Below, one piece after another: positions 9,398 through 16,200 of a DNA stretch of 64,000 nucleotides. A model generated the notes under the pieces. That model searched no databases and had not been told where the DNA came from. It worked only from the letters and a program-made list of their open reading frames with translations. Each line of letters begins with the position of its first letter. Within the stretch, counting starts at the first letter, position 1. The translations under genes and the position numbers were made by a program. This DNA comes from CALLCD01 sp039196965 (lineage in GTDB: Bacteria; Pseudomonadota; Alphaproteobacteria; Caulobacterales; Hyphomonadaceae). The stretch spans positions 25,448 through 89,447 of the forward strand of contig JBCCUK010000015.1 of NCBI GenBank assembly GCA_039196965.1, written 5' to 3'.

Positions 9398-10204
9398 TTA
9401 CCCCGGTTTGCGCCCTATCAGATAAATCGCGCCAAGATTATCCTGATATCTTTCGAAGACCTTTCGCATCGCGAATACCCGCCGGCGAGCACCTGGATTC
9501 AGCGCAACGTTTTTCGCAATATTCAATGTACCGAGTATGCCTTCGTCGGCGATCATTCGATCAGGTCGCAGAAGGTGCATAGGCGCGCTGCCTTCATCAT
9601 CGACTTCAAAACCGGCATTTGTAAGCAAGCTCTGCCACCCGCTAGACGTAAGCGGCTTCGGCCCGACATGTATTTCTGACGATAGGGCACGTTCGATCTC
9701 GGCGTGCCTGCATCGTTCAATACTGTTAGGTGCAATCTTCAGTTCGTGAATGCCATATCGCCCGCCGGGTCGCAGCAGTCGAAATGCTTCCGCGGCGATC
9801 TTCGCCTTCTGGGCCACCGTGTTCATACTGAGCATGGCCTCACCTATGACGACACTCGCTGCCCCGTTAGGTAATCCACTGGCATCGGCAGCCCCAACTC
9901 GGATATCTATGTCCGGAAATTCGCGGAGTTGCTGACGTGAGAAACTTGCAGCGTTGTGATCACGTTCCAGTCCTGTGTAGGATTTCGGCCGCATACCAAG
10001 GATCAGCTGTGCTGTGCCGCCAAGACCGGGGGCGAACTCGACGACATCATCCTCATTTCCAATGGATAGAGCCTTCAGAAGCGCGTGTGTGGTTTCCAGG
10101 CCACCGGGGCGCAACACCCGCTTGCCGAGCCTTGCAAGCAGCCAATGCCCCGGCATTTTCGCTGCGCTCAACCTTTCTCCAGGCAGTGGGGCTGTTCTGG
10201 TCAT
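9398..10204 (-). CDS. SAM-dependent class I methyltransferase
   Basis: 268 aa. The Rossmann-type SAM-binding motif I is VVEFAPGLGGTA, with the acidic residue ending strand 2 in YTGLERD and the post-motif AFRLLRPGGRYGIHEL. Its start overlaps the stop of the upstream DUF1971 gene (ATGA), so the two are translated together. In Haemophilus-type TehB a DUF1971-like domain is fused in front of a methyltransferase; here the two parts are separate but coupled genes. That is suggestive of metalloid or electrophile detoxification, but the substrate is not shown by the sequence. Confidence 0.82.
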   Translation of the reverse strand: MTRTAPLPGERLSAAKMPGHWLLARLGKRVLRPGGLETTHALLKALSIGNEDDVVEFAPGLGGTAQLILGMRPKSYTGLERDHNAASFSRQQLREFPDIDIRVGAADASGLPNGAASVVIGEAMLSMNTVAQKAKIAAEAFRLLRPGGRYGIHELKIAPNSIERCRHAEIERALSSEIHVGPKPLTSSGWQSLLTNAGFEVDDEGSAPMHLLRPDRMIADEGILGTLNIAKNVALNPGARRRVFAMRKVFERYQDNLGAIYLIGRKPG

Positions 10205-10485
10205 TTGTAGAATTCTACAAAGAACTCAGCATCCTCATTGAGGCGCACGAAGTGCCATTCTTCGGGCTGAATGATGAGTGTTTCGCCAGCCCGTATCGCA
10301 GCGAGGGGGGCATCCTCTCCGTCCAGATAATAGCTGACTTCGCCGCGATTGACGTTTAGCCGCCCCCAGATCCCTTTCTTGGTATTGTGAGTATTGGTGA
10401 GCTTGCTTGGCACTGTCTCAGCTGTGAAAATTGAGGTCTTTGCATAGGGAAGCGCGTCGTCTGGCAGGCTGCGATCACCGATCAT
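10201..10485 (-). CDS. DUF1971 (YeaR/TehB N-domain-like) cupin protein
   Basis: 94 aa. The small beta-barrel sequence includes LPYAKTSIFTAETVP, KKGIWGRLNVNRGEVSYYLD and a C-terminal WHFVRLNEDAEFFVEFY, matching the DUF1971 family known from E. coli YeaR and from the N-terminus of some TehB proteins. Family members are linked to nitrate/NO or tellurite responses, but the biochemical role is unclear. It is the first gene of a two-gene operon with a SAM methyltransferase (ATGA overlap). Divergent from the hypothetical gene at 10617 with 131 bp between. Confidence 0.8.
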   Translation of the reverse strand: MIGDRSLPDDALPYAKTSIFTAETVPSKLTNTHNTKKGIWGRLNVNRGEVSYYLDGEDAPLAAIRAGETLIIQPEEWHFVRLNEDAEFFVEFYK

Positions 10486-10616
10486 TCATGTATCCCCCAT
10501 ATTGACCAAAAGGTGATCGGATAGGCTGTGATGGGCGCAGTTCCCGATCAATAAGGGGAATCCCATAGGCAATGGCTGCCCCATGATCGCCCAATTCCTA
10601 CGCCAGTTCATTCCCC

Positions 10617-11336
10617 ATGAATTTCCTCCCGCTCATTGTCTTCGGAGCTGATCTTCCGGCTGATATGCAAGCGCTCGAGATGGCTTTAAAGGCGACCGAA
10701 GCGCCGATTGCGTTGCGCATTGCATTCGACGTGGAATTGAGGAGCGATACAGGTCGCCGGGTATTCAGTTTCGACCCTCGCTGGCCGGAGGGTGATCAGT
10801 GGCGAATTTCGTTGGATGAGGGGGAGGACGCGTTCCTCGACGAAGTCGCCGCCGCCTGGGGAGCCGAGGCCGCGCCGGATGGACGCCTTCTTCCTGATGA
10901 TTTGCGCGTAAGTATTGGTGATGCACCACAAATTACCGAGATCGGCGAAGCGTGGCGATTTACTTTCCGCCATGCGCCATCCGCCAATGATGGCGAGTTC
11001 GATGTCTGGGCGGCTGAACGGCTTAAGGCAACGGCTTGGCTATCACCAGAGACCGAGCGGTTTCTCCGGATCGATTATGAGCTGCCACGCCCGGTCAGTG
11101 GCCCTGAAGGTGGTCGGCTTACAAAGTTTGACCAGTCTTATCTTCTGGAGCCAGATCCCGTTTTCGGTTTCAGCCTTATCACATCGATTATAATCGCTTT
11201 CGAGGCTCATGGCGGATTCAAAACGATTCGGCGGAACTACTCCTCAAGAATCCTCAGGGCTGAGGTATTCTTTGCCACTCCCGAAGATGAAAGCGCATTT
11301 CTTTCTGCGGCGAACACGCTAGCTTCTCATCCATGA
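10617..11336 (+). CDS. Hypothetical protein coupled to DUF1489 gene
   Basis: 239 aa, no family recognised. The protein is acidic and soluble, without signal peptide or membrane helices; it is mixed alpha/beta and starts with a hydrophobic strand (FLPLIVFGADLP). The final segment (EVFFATPEDESAFLSAANTLA) looks like the end of a compact domain. Its stop overlaps the start of the DUF1489 gene (ATGA), so the two are probably translated together and may act together. ATG 10617 follows a CCC-rich leader without an obvious Shine-Dalgarno sequence, so the start is moderately certain. Confidence 0.65.
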   Translation: MNFLPLIVFGADLPADMQALEMALKATEAPIALRIAFDVELRSDTGRRVFSFDPRWPEGDQWRISLDEGEDAFLDEVAAAWGAEAAPDGRLLPDDLRVSIGDAPQITEIGEAWRFTFRHAPSANDGEFDVWAAERLKATAWLSPETERFLRIDYELPRPVSGPEGGRLTKFDQSYLLEPDPVFGFSLITSIIIAFEAHGGFKTIRRNYSSRILRAEVFFATPEDESAFLSAANTLASHP

Positions 11337-11749
11337 CGATTCACATGGTGAAGCTCTGCGTAGGGGCTGACAGTATTGACGATCTGGTGGCATGGCAGAA
11401 CCGGCTTATGCGAACGCTGCCGAAGCCGGTGCATCATACACGCATGTTTCCGAAACAGATCGATGAACTGCTGAAGGGAGGGTCGATCTATTGGGTGATC
11501 CGCCGTGCCATTCGGGTTCGCCAACGGATAATCGAAGTTCGTAAGGTCGACGACGAGGATGGCCGATCTCTTTGCGAACTCCACTTCGATCCTGAACTCA
11601 TACAAACCTACGCTCAGCCCAAACGCCCGTTTCAGGGGTGGCGCTATTTGAAACCCGCCGACGCACCTGCCGACCTGAAATCCGGTGACAAAGCCGCGGA
11701 TATTCCAGCCGATCTTGATGAGGCGCTGAAAGTCGCCATGGTATGGTAG
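11333..11749 (+). CDS. DUF1489 family protein
   Basis: 138 aa. It begins MTIHMVKLCVGADSIDDL and contains HTRMFPKQIDELL, GGSIYWVIRR and LCELHFDPELI, a pattern I recognise as the alphaproteobacterial DUF1489 family, whose function is unknown. Basic central part (VRQRIIEVRKV). It overlaps the preceding hypothetical gene by 4 nt and is the last gene of that pair. Confidence 0.82.
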   Translation: MTIHMVKLCVGADSIDDLVAWQNRLMRTLPKPVHHTRMFPKQIDELLKGGSIYWVIRRAIRVRQRIIEVRKVDDEDGRSLCELHFDPELIQTYAQPKRPFQGWRYLKPADAPADLKSGDKAADIPADLDEALKVAMVW

Positions 11750-11855
11750 GCTCGCGCAGTGCCTTCGCGAAAAAATTGATATTTTTTGGTGAAAAATTCT
11801 CTTTTCGTTGGTTGAAAAAATATAGTGCGCAATTTTCTTCCAAAAATTTCCGATT

Positions 11856-11877
11856 TCATACCTCATTTGAGGCATGA
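11856..11877. promoter_or_regulatory. 22-bp near-perfect palindrome upstream of UrcA gene
   Basis: TCATACCTCA, a 2-nt TT centre, then TGAGGCATGA: the arms match in 9 of 10 pairs. It sits in an A+T-rich stretch 135 bp upstream of the UrcA start. Form and place suit a dimeric repressor operator or a short hairpin; there is no proof of either. Confidence 0.4.
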
Positions 11878-11950
11878 CCCGTATGATCGTTTATCGATAA
11901 AGTCTCTGCACAAGGGTAAGGAACAGTTCTGTTCGGGTGTGACCATCCAC

Positions 11951-11979
11951 ATTGTTTGGATCAGCTTGATCCGGACAAT
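11951..11979. promoter_or_regulatory. 29-bp interrupted dyad upstream of UrcA gene
   Basis: Nested perfect arms: outer ATTGT (11951-11955) with ACAAT (11975-11979), inner GGATCA (11958-11963) with TGATCC (11967-11972), around a GCT centre; only two pairs per half mismatch. It lies about 32 nt before the UrcA start codon, so it could be an operator or a 5'-leader hairpin. Confidence 0.45.
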
Positions 11980-12011
11980 TCTAATCAACGCTTTGATCAG
12001 GGACCACGATC

Positions 12012-12383
12012 ATGATTGCCAATCTAAAAAAACTTGGAGCCTGCTGTTTTGCCCTTGCCCTCGCTCTGCCCGCCGCTGCTGGGAGCACTGAAGATTTCAA
12101 GGTCGAATTTAATTACAACCCTTATGCCTCAGAGGCTGAAACGTATGACGGTTTTAAGCGAACGGCTCGCCGCGCGTGTATATCCGAAACTCACGGGCTT
12201 CGCGGCGTCTTTAGGACACAGCTTCAAAAACAGTGCGAGGCAGAGCTGATGGATCGCGTTGTTATGAAAACGAAAATGCCCAGCCTTATAGCGTTACACG
12301 AAGCAGAGACCGGGCGAACTTTGGATGCTGTCAGTTTGGCGAAGCGAAACGCTGAGCCCTCGTCTTCTGCCACACGGCAGTAA
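12012..12383 (+). CDS. UrcA family protein (exported)
   Basis: 123 aa from ATG 12012 with AGGGA upstream. It has a signal peptide (CCFALALALPAAAG), then the UrcA pattern: a phase with two tyrosines (NYNPYASEAETYDGF), RTARRACISE, and QKQCEAELMDRVV, whose two conserved Cys could form a disulfide. UrcA proteins are small exported proteins of unknown function found in Sphingomonadales, Caulobacterales and relatives. The gene is monocistronic: a strong terminator follows, and two dyad elements lie in the 262-bp upstream region. Confidence 0.82.
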   Translation: MIANLKKLGACCFALALALPAAAGSTEDFKVEFNYNPYASEAETYDGFKRTARRACISETHGLRGVFRTQLQKQCEAELMDRVVMKTKMPSLIALHEAETGRTLDAVSLAKRNAEPSSSATRQ

Positions 12384-12388
12384 TCCCT

Positions 12389-12436
12389 GGCGGGCCAGGT
12401 TCCCCAACACTACCTCCTGGCCCGCCACATTTTTTT
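12389..12436 (+). terminator. Intrinsic terminator after UrcA gene
   Basis: Perfect 11-bp stem GGCGGGCCAGG (12389-12399) / CCTGGCCCGCC (12416-12426), 16-nt loop, then a run of T to 12436. It lies between convergent genes, so it may also act on the LuxR-type gene from the other side. Confidence 0.92.
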
Positions 12437-12446
12437 CGAGTGAGTT

Positions 12447-13604
12447 TCAAGAAGAGCGCCATACCAAGGCTGTTAGTGCCGTCTGCTTGGTAACACCTGT
12501 TTTGGAAAAAATGCTCCGCAACTGAGTTCGAACTGTATGCGGACTAAGATCCCGCCTATCGGCGGCTTCATCGATACCAATGCCTTCAGCCATCATGACA
12601 GCAAGAGAGCTTTCGGCATCCGTAAGTCCATACTGATGTCTGAGGCGTTCGGAAACGTCTGCAGAAAGGCCCCGCCGACGCACCATTATCAGAACGAGCG
12701 CGGCTGCTCCGATCAAGGAGCTTCTCGGCATGGTTGCCGGTACAATCTCTACCTCTATAGTTTGGTCTGCACTCGTCATGTTTATGAATTGGGATGGTGT
12801 GGCAGCGAGCTTTCTGTCGAGCGCATTGCCGGTCGCCTCGACAAATTTATTGTTGGCAATTGGATCATCCAGCACAAGGATGCCGCGCGCTAGTGAGAGT
12901 GACCAGTCCTCTTTCAGCATCATCGAGGCGGCGGAATTCTGCCAATGCACTTTTCGCTCGCTATCGATCAGGAAAGTGGCTGTGCGTGCCTCCATCAGAC
13001 TGCGGCTGAGCATGGCGGGCGGCGTTCCCACGGGCAGCCCCAGCTTCATCGCGATACTTGTCGCGCGGCGAACATGGGGCAGCAGTCTCGAGATAAAGTC
13101 TCCATCTTCAGGACTAAACTGCTCGCTTCCAAGCCGCCGGCTGAATGCGACAGATACCTCGATGCCGCGGGCATCCCGAGCGAGGCCACCAGAGAGCCAT
13201 CGCTGGCCTATTCTAGTGAAGAATTCCTGGAAATAGGCACCTGTCCGAAAGTCTTTTTCAGAAATGTGCTCATGGCATAGAAACGCCTCGTCGGGTCTGG
13301 ATTCATAGGCTCGGCGCATGGCATCGCGATGGGCATTCGCGTACTGCCAGTGGTCGAGATACTCGGCGATGGTCTCTTCTTCGTAGCCATCGCCGAAACC
13401 AAGAAAGTAAAGCGGCCTGAAATCGGTCTTACTTGTTATCTGAATATTGCCACCACTTGCACCCAGTCGTTCTATGCAGAGGCGCAGTGCTTTTTCCATT
13501 TCTTCGCCGCCGGTGACACCGGCATAGATAAGGTCGAAAATTTCCTCATCTTGTTCTGTTTTCGTCAAGGGCAGGGCTCCCTGGTCTTTGCTGTTCGCAG
13601 CCAA
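12447..13604 (-). CDS. LuxR-type helix-turn-helix transcriptional regulator
   Basis: 385 aa. The C-terminal 65 residues form a GerE/LuxR DNA-binding domain (YGLTDAESSLAVMMAEG, then DLSPHTVRTQLRSIFSKTGV). A PAS-like segment near 205-300 includes TATFLIDSERKVHWQNSAA. The N-terminal 190 residues carry a conserved but unnamed sensory region (YFLGFGDGYEEETIAEYLDH). No acyl-homoserine-lactone binding signature and no receiver domain are evident. The gene is alone between convergent UrcA and panC; ligand and targets unknown. Confidence 0.85.
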   Translation of the reverse strand: MAANSKDQGALPLTKTEQDEEIFDLIYAGVTGGEEMEKALRLCIERLGASGGNIQITSKTDFRPLYFLGFGDGYEEETIAEYLDHWQYANAHRDAMRRAYESRPDEAFLCHEHISEKDFRTGAYFQEFFTRIGQRWLSGGLARDARGIEVSVAFSRRLGSEQFSPEDGDFISRLLPHVRRATSIAMKLGLPVGTPPAMLSRSLMEARTATFLIDSERKVHWQNSAASMMLKEDWSLSLARGILVLDDPIANNKFVEATGNALDRKLAATPSQFINMTSADQTIEVEIVPATMPRSSLIGAAALVLIMVRRRGLSADVSERLRHQYGLTDAESSLAVMMAEGIGIDEAADRRDLSPHTVRTQLRSIFSKTGVTKQTALTALVWRSS

Positions 13605-13733
13605 CTGGGATGAACCAGTTTGTCAGCGTTTCTACTTCGAGCCCTTGCTTTCCGCTCTTCGCGATTAACTAAGATACATGATTGCAGTCTGTCATACCAC
13701 AGGTGAGGTACTTCCCTGGCGGCAATGGTTAGC

Positions 13734-14609
13734 TCAGTTTTTTCGATGAAAGCCGATATTGTCGATCAATCGTGTCGTCCCAAACCAGCCGGCACCAAGT
13801 AGGCGTCCCTCACTTCCTTCCACTACTTCCTGCTCATTCAAGTCCAGCAGGGTGATCGGATTTACGGCCTTCATATAGTCAATTTGGGTAAAGCCGCAGA
13901 CTGCTATATAATTATGTGCTTCTTCCAAGCATACGTCGATAGGCGTGCCGGCTTCGATCCGGCACTTCGCTCTATGAAGCGCTGCATGAAGCCCGCCGGC
14001 CCGCCGACGTTCGTCTGCTTTCAGATAGAGATTTCGTGATGACTGCGCGAGACCATCAGCATCCCGCACGGTTGGTGCGCCGATGACCTCCAGATCAAAA
14101 CCTAGATCTGTAACCATGCGGCGGATGATTTGAAGCTGCTGGAAGTCCTTTTCACCGAACACCGCAATGTCCGGTTCGACGTGAATGAACAGGCGGGCAA
14201 CAACGGTCGTGACGCCATAAAAGAAGTGGGGTCGGGGCCCGCCATCCAGAAGATCTGACAGTTTTTTAACTGCGACATTGGTCAGCGATCCCGGCGGATA
14301 CATTTCTTCGTGTGTTGGACAGTAGGCGAGGTGGCATCCGACCTCTGCGAGCTTGGCGCAGTCAGCATCCTCATCGCGCGGATACACGTCCAAATCTTCA
14401 CCTTTGGCGAATTGCTCGGGATTAACAAAAATACTTGCGACGACCCGGTCCGATCTCTCGAGTGCTTCTGTTACCAGAGACAGATGTCCGCTGTGGAGGG
14501 CTCCCATAGTTGGCACAAATCCGATCCGTAAACCCTCGCGTTTCCAGGCTCTTACAGTCTCGCGTATCTCGCTGCGTGTTCGCAGACGGGGAATGTCAGT
14601 TGGCTTCAT
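13734..14609 (-). CDS. panC: Pantothenate synthetase (pantoate-beta-alanine ligase)
   Basis: 291 aa from ATG 14609. It condenses pantoate with beta-alanine using ATP in coenzyme A biosynthesis. The nucleotidyltransferase signature is FVPTMGALHSGH (HxGH at 39-42), followed by SIFVNPEQF and FGEKDFQQL, all standard PanC motifs. I chose 14609 because GGAG lies 8 nt upstream and the length then fits the family; an in-frame start at 14675 would add 22 unconserved residues. It is divergent from the small gene at 14675 with 65 bp between. panB is not in the window. Confidence 0.96.
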   Translation of the reverse strand: MKPTDIPRLRTRSEIRETVRAWKREGLRIGFVPTMGALHSGHLSLVTEALERSDRVVASIFVNPEQFAKGEDLDVYPRDEDADCAKLAEVGCHLAYCPTHEEMYPPGSLTNVAVKKLSDLLDGGPRPHFFYGVTTVVARLFIHVEPDIAVFGEKDFQQLQIIRRMVTDLGFDLEVIGAPTVRDADGLAQSSRNLYLKADERRRAGGLHAALHRAKCRIEAGTPIDVCLEEAHNYIAVCGFTQIDYMKAVNPITLLDLNEQEVVEGSEGRLLGAGWFGTTRLIDNIGFHRKN

Positions 14610-14674
14610 TACAAAGGCTCCATCCGGGCCAGAAGTAAACGCCTTGTTAACCCCTTGGCCGGAAAGATTTAACA

Positions 14675-15163
14675 ATGATCGACAAGCTGTTAACCGCCCT
14701 TCGCAATCTTGTCCTGCCGCGCATGGTCACATCCATGGCGCTTCAGCCTGCAAGAACGTTTCCACTTGAGCCTGAGACACCATCTCCAGAACCGGACGCC
14801 GACACCTGGCTTCTTGAAAAGGAACGGAATTTCCAGAGTGAAGTCAGCAATTATACCGGTGCTTTCACCCGCCTTAGCGACCGACTTAGTGACCTTCATT
14901 CAATAGCGTCTCAAATTGCATCGGTCGCTCCAGCTGCGCAGGAAGTACAGCTCGAGGCCGGAATACAGGCTGTTGTCTGGTCCGATACTGATCTTTTCGA
15001 CGGCGAAGCGGCCTTGGCGACTGATCATCAAGCGACCTGGCTGGTATCGGAGGATGCTGATCTCTTTGAGGATTACGCTGGTTTGCCAATACCACCCATC
15101 CCGGCATTTGAGTGCGAGACCCGAGCGTTGCTGCATTCGTCTGACCTTCGAAGGCCTGTTTGA
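14675..15163 (+). CDS. Small hypothetical protein upstream of mipZ
   Basis: 162 aa, no family recognised. The N-terminus is amphipathic and basic (KLLTALRNLVLPR), then a Pro/Glu-rich linker, then a heptad-like helical segment (LSDRLSDLHSIASQIASV) followed by an acidic C-terminal part. No signal peptide. Its stop is 14 nt before the mipZ start, so the two are very likely co-transcribed; a role in MipZ function or division-site placement is possible but is only inferred from position. Confidence 0.6.
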   Translation: MIDKLLTALRNLVLPRMVTSMALQPARTFPLEPETPSPEPDADTWLLEKERNFQSEVSNYTGAFTRLSDRLSDLHSIASQIASVAPAAQEVQLEAGIQAVVWSDTDLFDGEAALATDHQATWLVSEDADLFEDYAGLPIPPIPAFECETRALLHSSDLRRPV

Positions 15164-15177
15164 CGGAGCATTCCGCT

Positions 15178-16065
15178 ATGGCAGCTGACGGCTACGCGCC
15201 TTCACAAGTCCTGCAAAAGAAGCCAGGTGCCGACCCGCGCAAAGAGCCGCGGGTCATTGTCGTTGGGAATGAAAAAGGTGGAGCGGGCAAATCAACCGTA
15301 TCTGTCCATCTATGCATAGCACTTCTACGATCCGGTAAGACTGTTGGTGTCATTGATCTTGATGTCCGCCAGCGAACACTGACCCGATACCTTGAAAACC
15401 GTCTTCGTTGGATGCGCTCGACAGGGTCGAAGCTGCCCATGCCGGAGATGATCCGAGTTGACGCAAGCGATGCCAGGGATCTGAACGCTGCAGAGCGTGA
15501 AGAAGCTGACCGGTTCCTAAAAAGCCTCGCGCGCCTGAAGGCTGGCTGTGATGTCGTCATTATCGATTCACCGGGAGGGCACACATTCCTATGCCGGCTT
15601 GCCCATACGCAGGCCGATACTCTGGTAACGCCCCTGAATGACAGCTTTATCGATTTCGATGTTCTCGGCGACGTGAATCCGCAAACACTGGAAGTTCTCC
15701 GTCCCAGTTTCTATTCCGAAATGGTTTGGGAGTGCCGGAAGGAGAAGGCAAAAGCCAGCCGTCGGCCGATTGACTGGGTTGTTATGCGAAACCGCATGTC
15801 GCCGCTTGAGGCGCGCAACAAGCAAAAAGTCGGTGAGGCGCTGGAAAACCTCTCCAAGCGCATAGGGTTCCGACTCGCACCAGGCCTTTCGGAGCGCGTG
15901 ATCTATCGCGAGCTCTTTCCTGCCGGTCTCACCTTGCTCGATTTGACAGAGCAAAGCTCAAATATCTCATTCACCATGAGCCATGTGGCGGCACGCCAGG
16001 AACTACGTGATCTTCTTATCGTGATGCAATTGCCTGAACTTGTTGGGGAAGAGATCGGTTTCTAG
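15178..16065 (+). CDS. mipZ: Division-plane positioning ATPase MipZ
   Basis: 295 aa. ParA/MinD-family ATPase with deviant Walker A KGGAGKST (33-40), preceded by RVIVVGNE as in Caulobacter MipZ. Further MipZ-like segments are VIDLDVRQRTLTRYLENR, ADTLVTPLNDSFIDFDVLG and VIYRELFPAGLTLLDL. MipZ forms a gradient from ParB-bound poles and inhibits FtsZ assembly away from midcell. ATG 15178 has GGAG 9 nt upstream; an upstream in-frame TTG at 15160 overlaps the previous gene and is less likely. The 20-residue extension before the usual MipZ start is variable. Confidence 0.95.
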   Translation: MAADGYAPSQVLQKKPGADPRKEPRVIVVGNEKGGAGKSTVSVHLCIALLRSGKTVGVIDLDVRQRTLTRYLENRLRWMRSTGSKLPMPEMIRVDASDARDLNAAEREEADRFLKSLARLKAGCDVVIIDSPGGHTFLCRLAHTQADTLVTPLNDSFIDFDVLGDVNPQTLEVLRPSFYSEMVWECRKEKAKASRRPIDWVVMRNRMSPLEARNKQKVGEALENLSKRIGFRLAPGLSERVIYRELFPAGLTLLDLTEQSSNISFTMSHVAARQELRDLLIVMQLPELVGEEIGF

Positions 16066-16089
16066 CGCTTCAGCAAGCGTTCGAAGTAA

Positions 16090-16106
16090 GTGCTCTGAGA
16101 GAGCAC
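16090..16106. repeat. 17-nt perfect hairpin between mipZ and metalloprotease gene
   Basis: GTGCTCT (16090-16096), loop GAG, AGAGCAC (16100-16106). It lies 25 nt after the mipZ stop with no T-run, so it is more likely an operator or mRNA-stabilising hairpin than a terminator. Confidence 0.4.
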
Positions 16107-16200
16107 ACATACTCAAAATTCCAAAATTAGATTCAAGCTCGATTTGCGTCGGTGCGTTTGAACGCTCTAAACACCTTCTCAAGAATATTGAGAGGTCATC

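Noticed and set aside
16090..16106. Hairpin after mipZ as a terminator
   Set aside because: The stem is perfect but no T-run follows; listed as a repeat instead.
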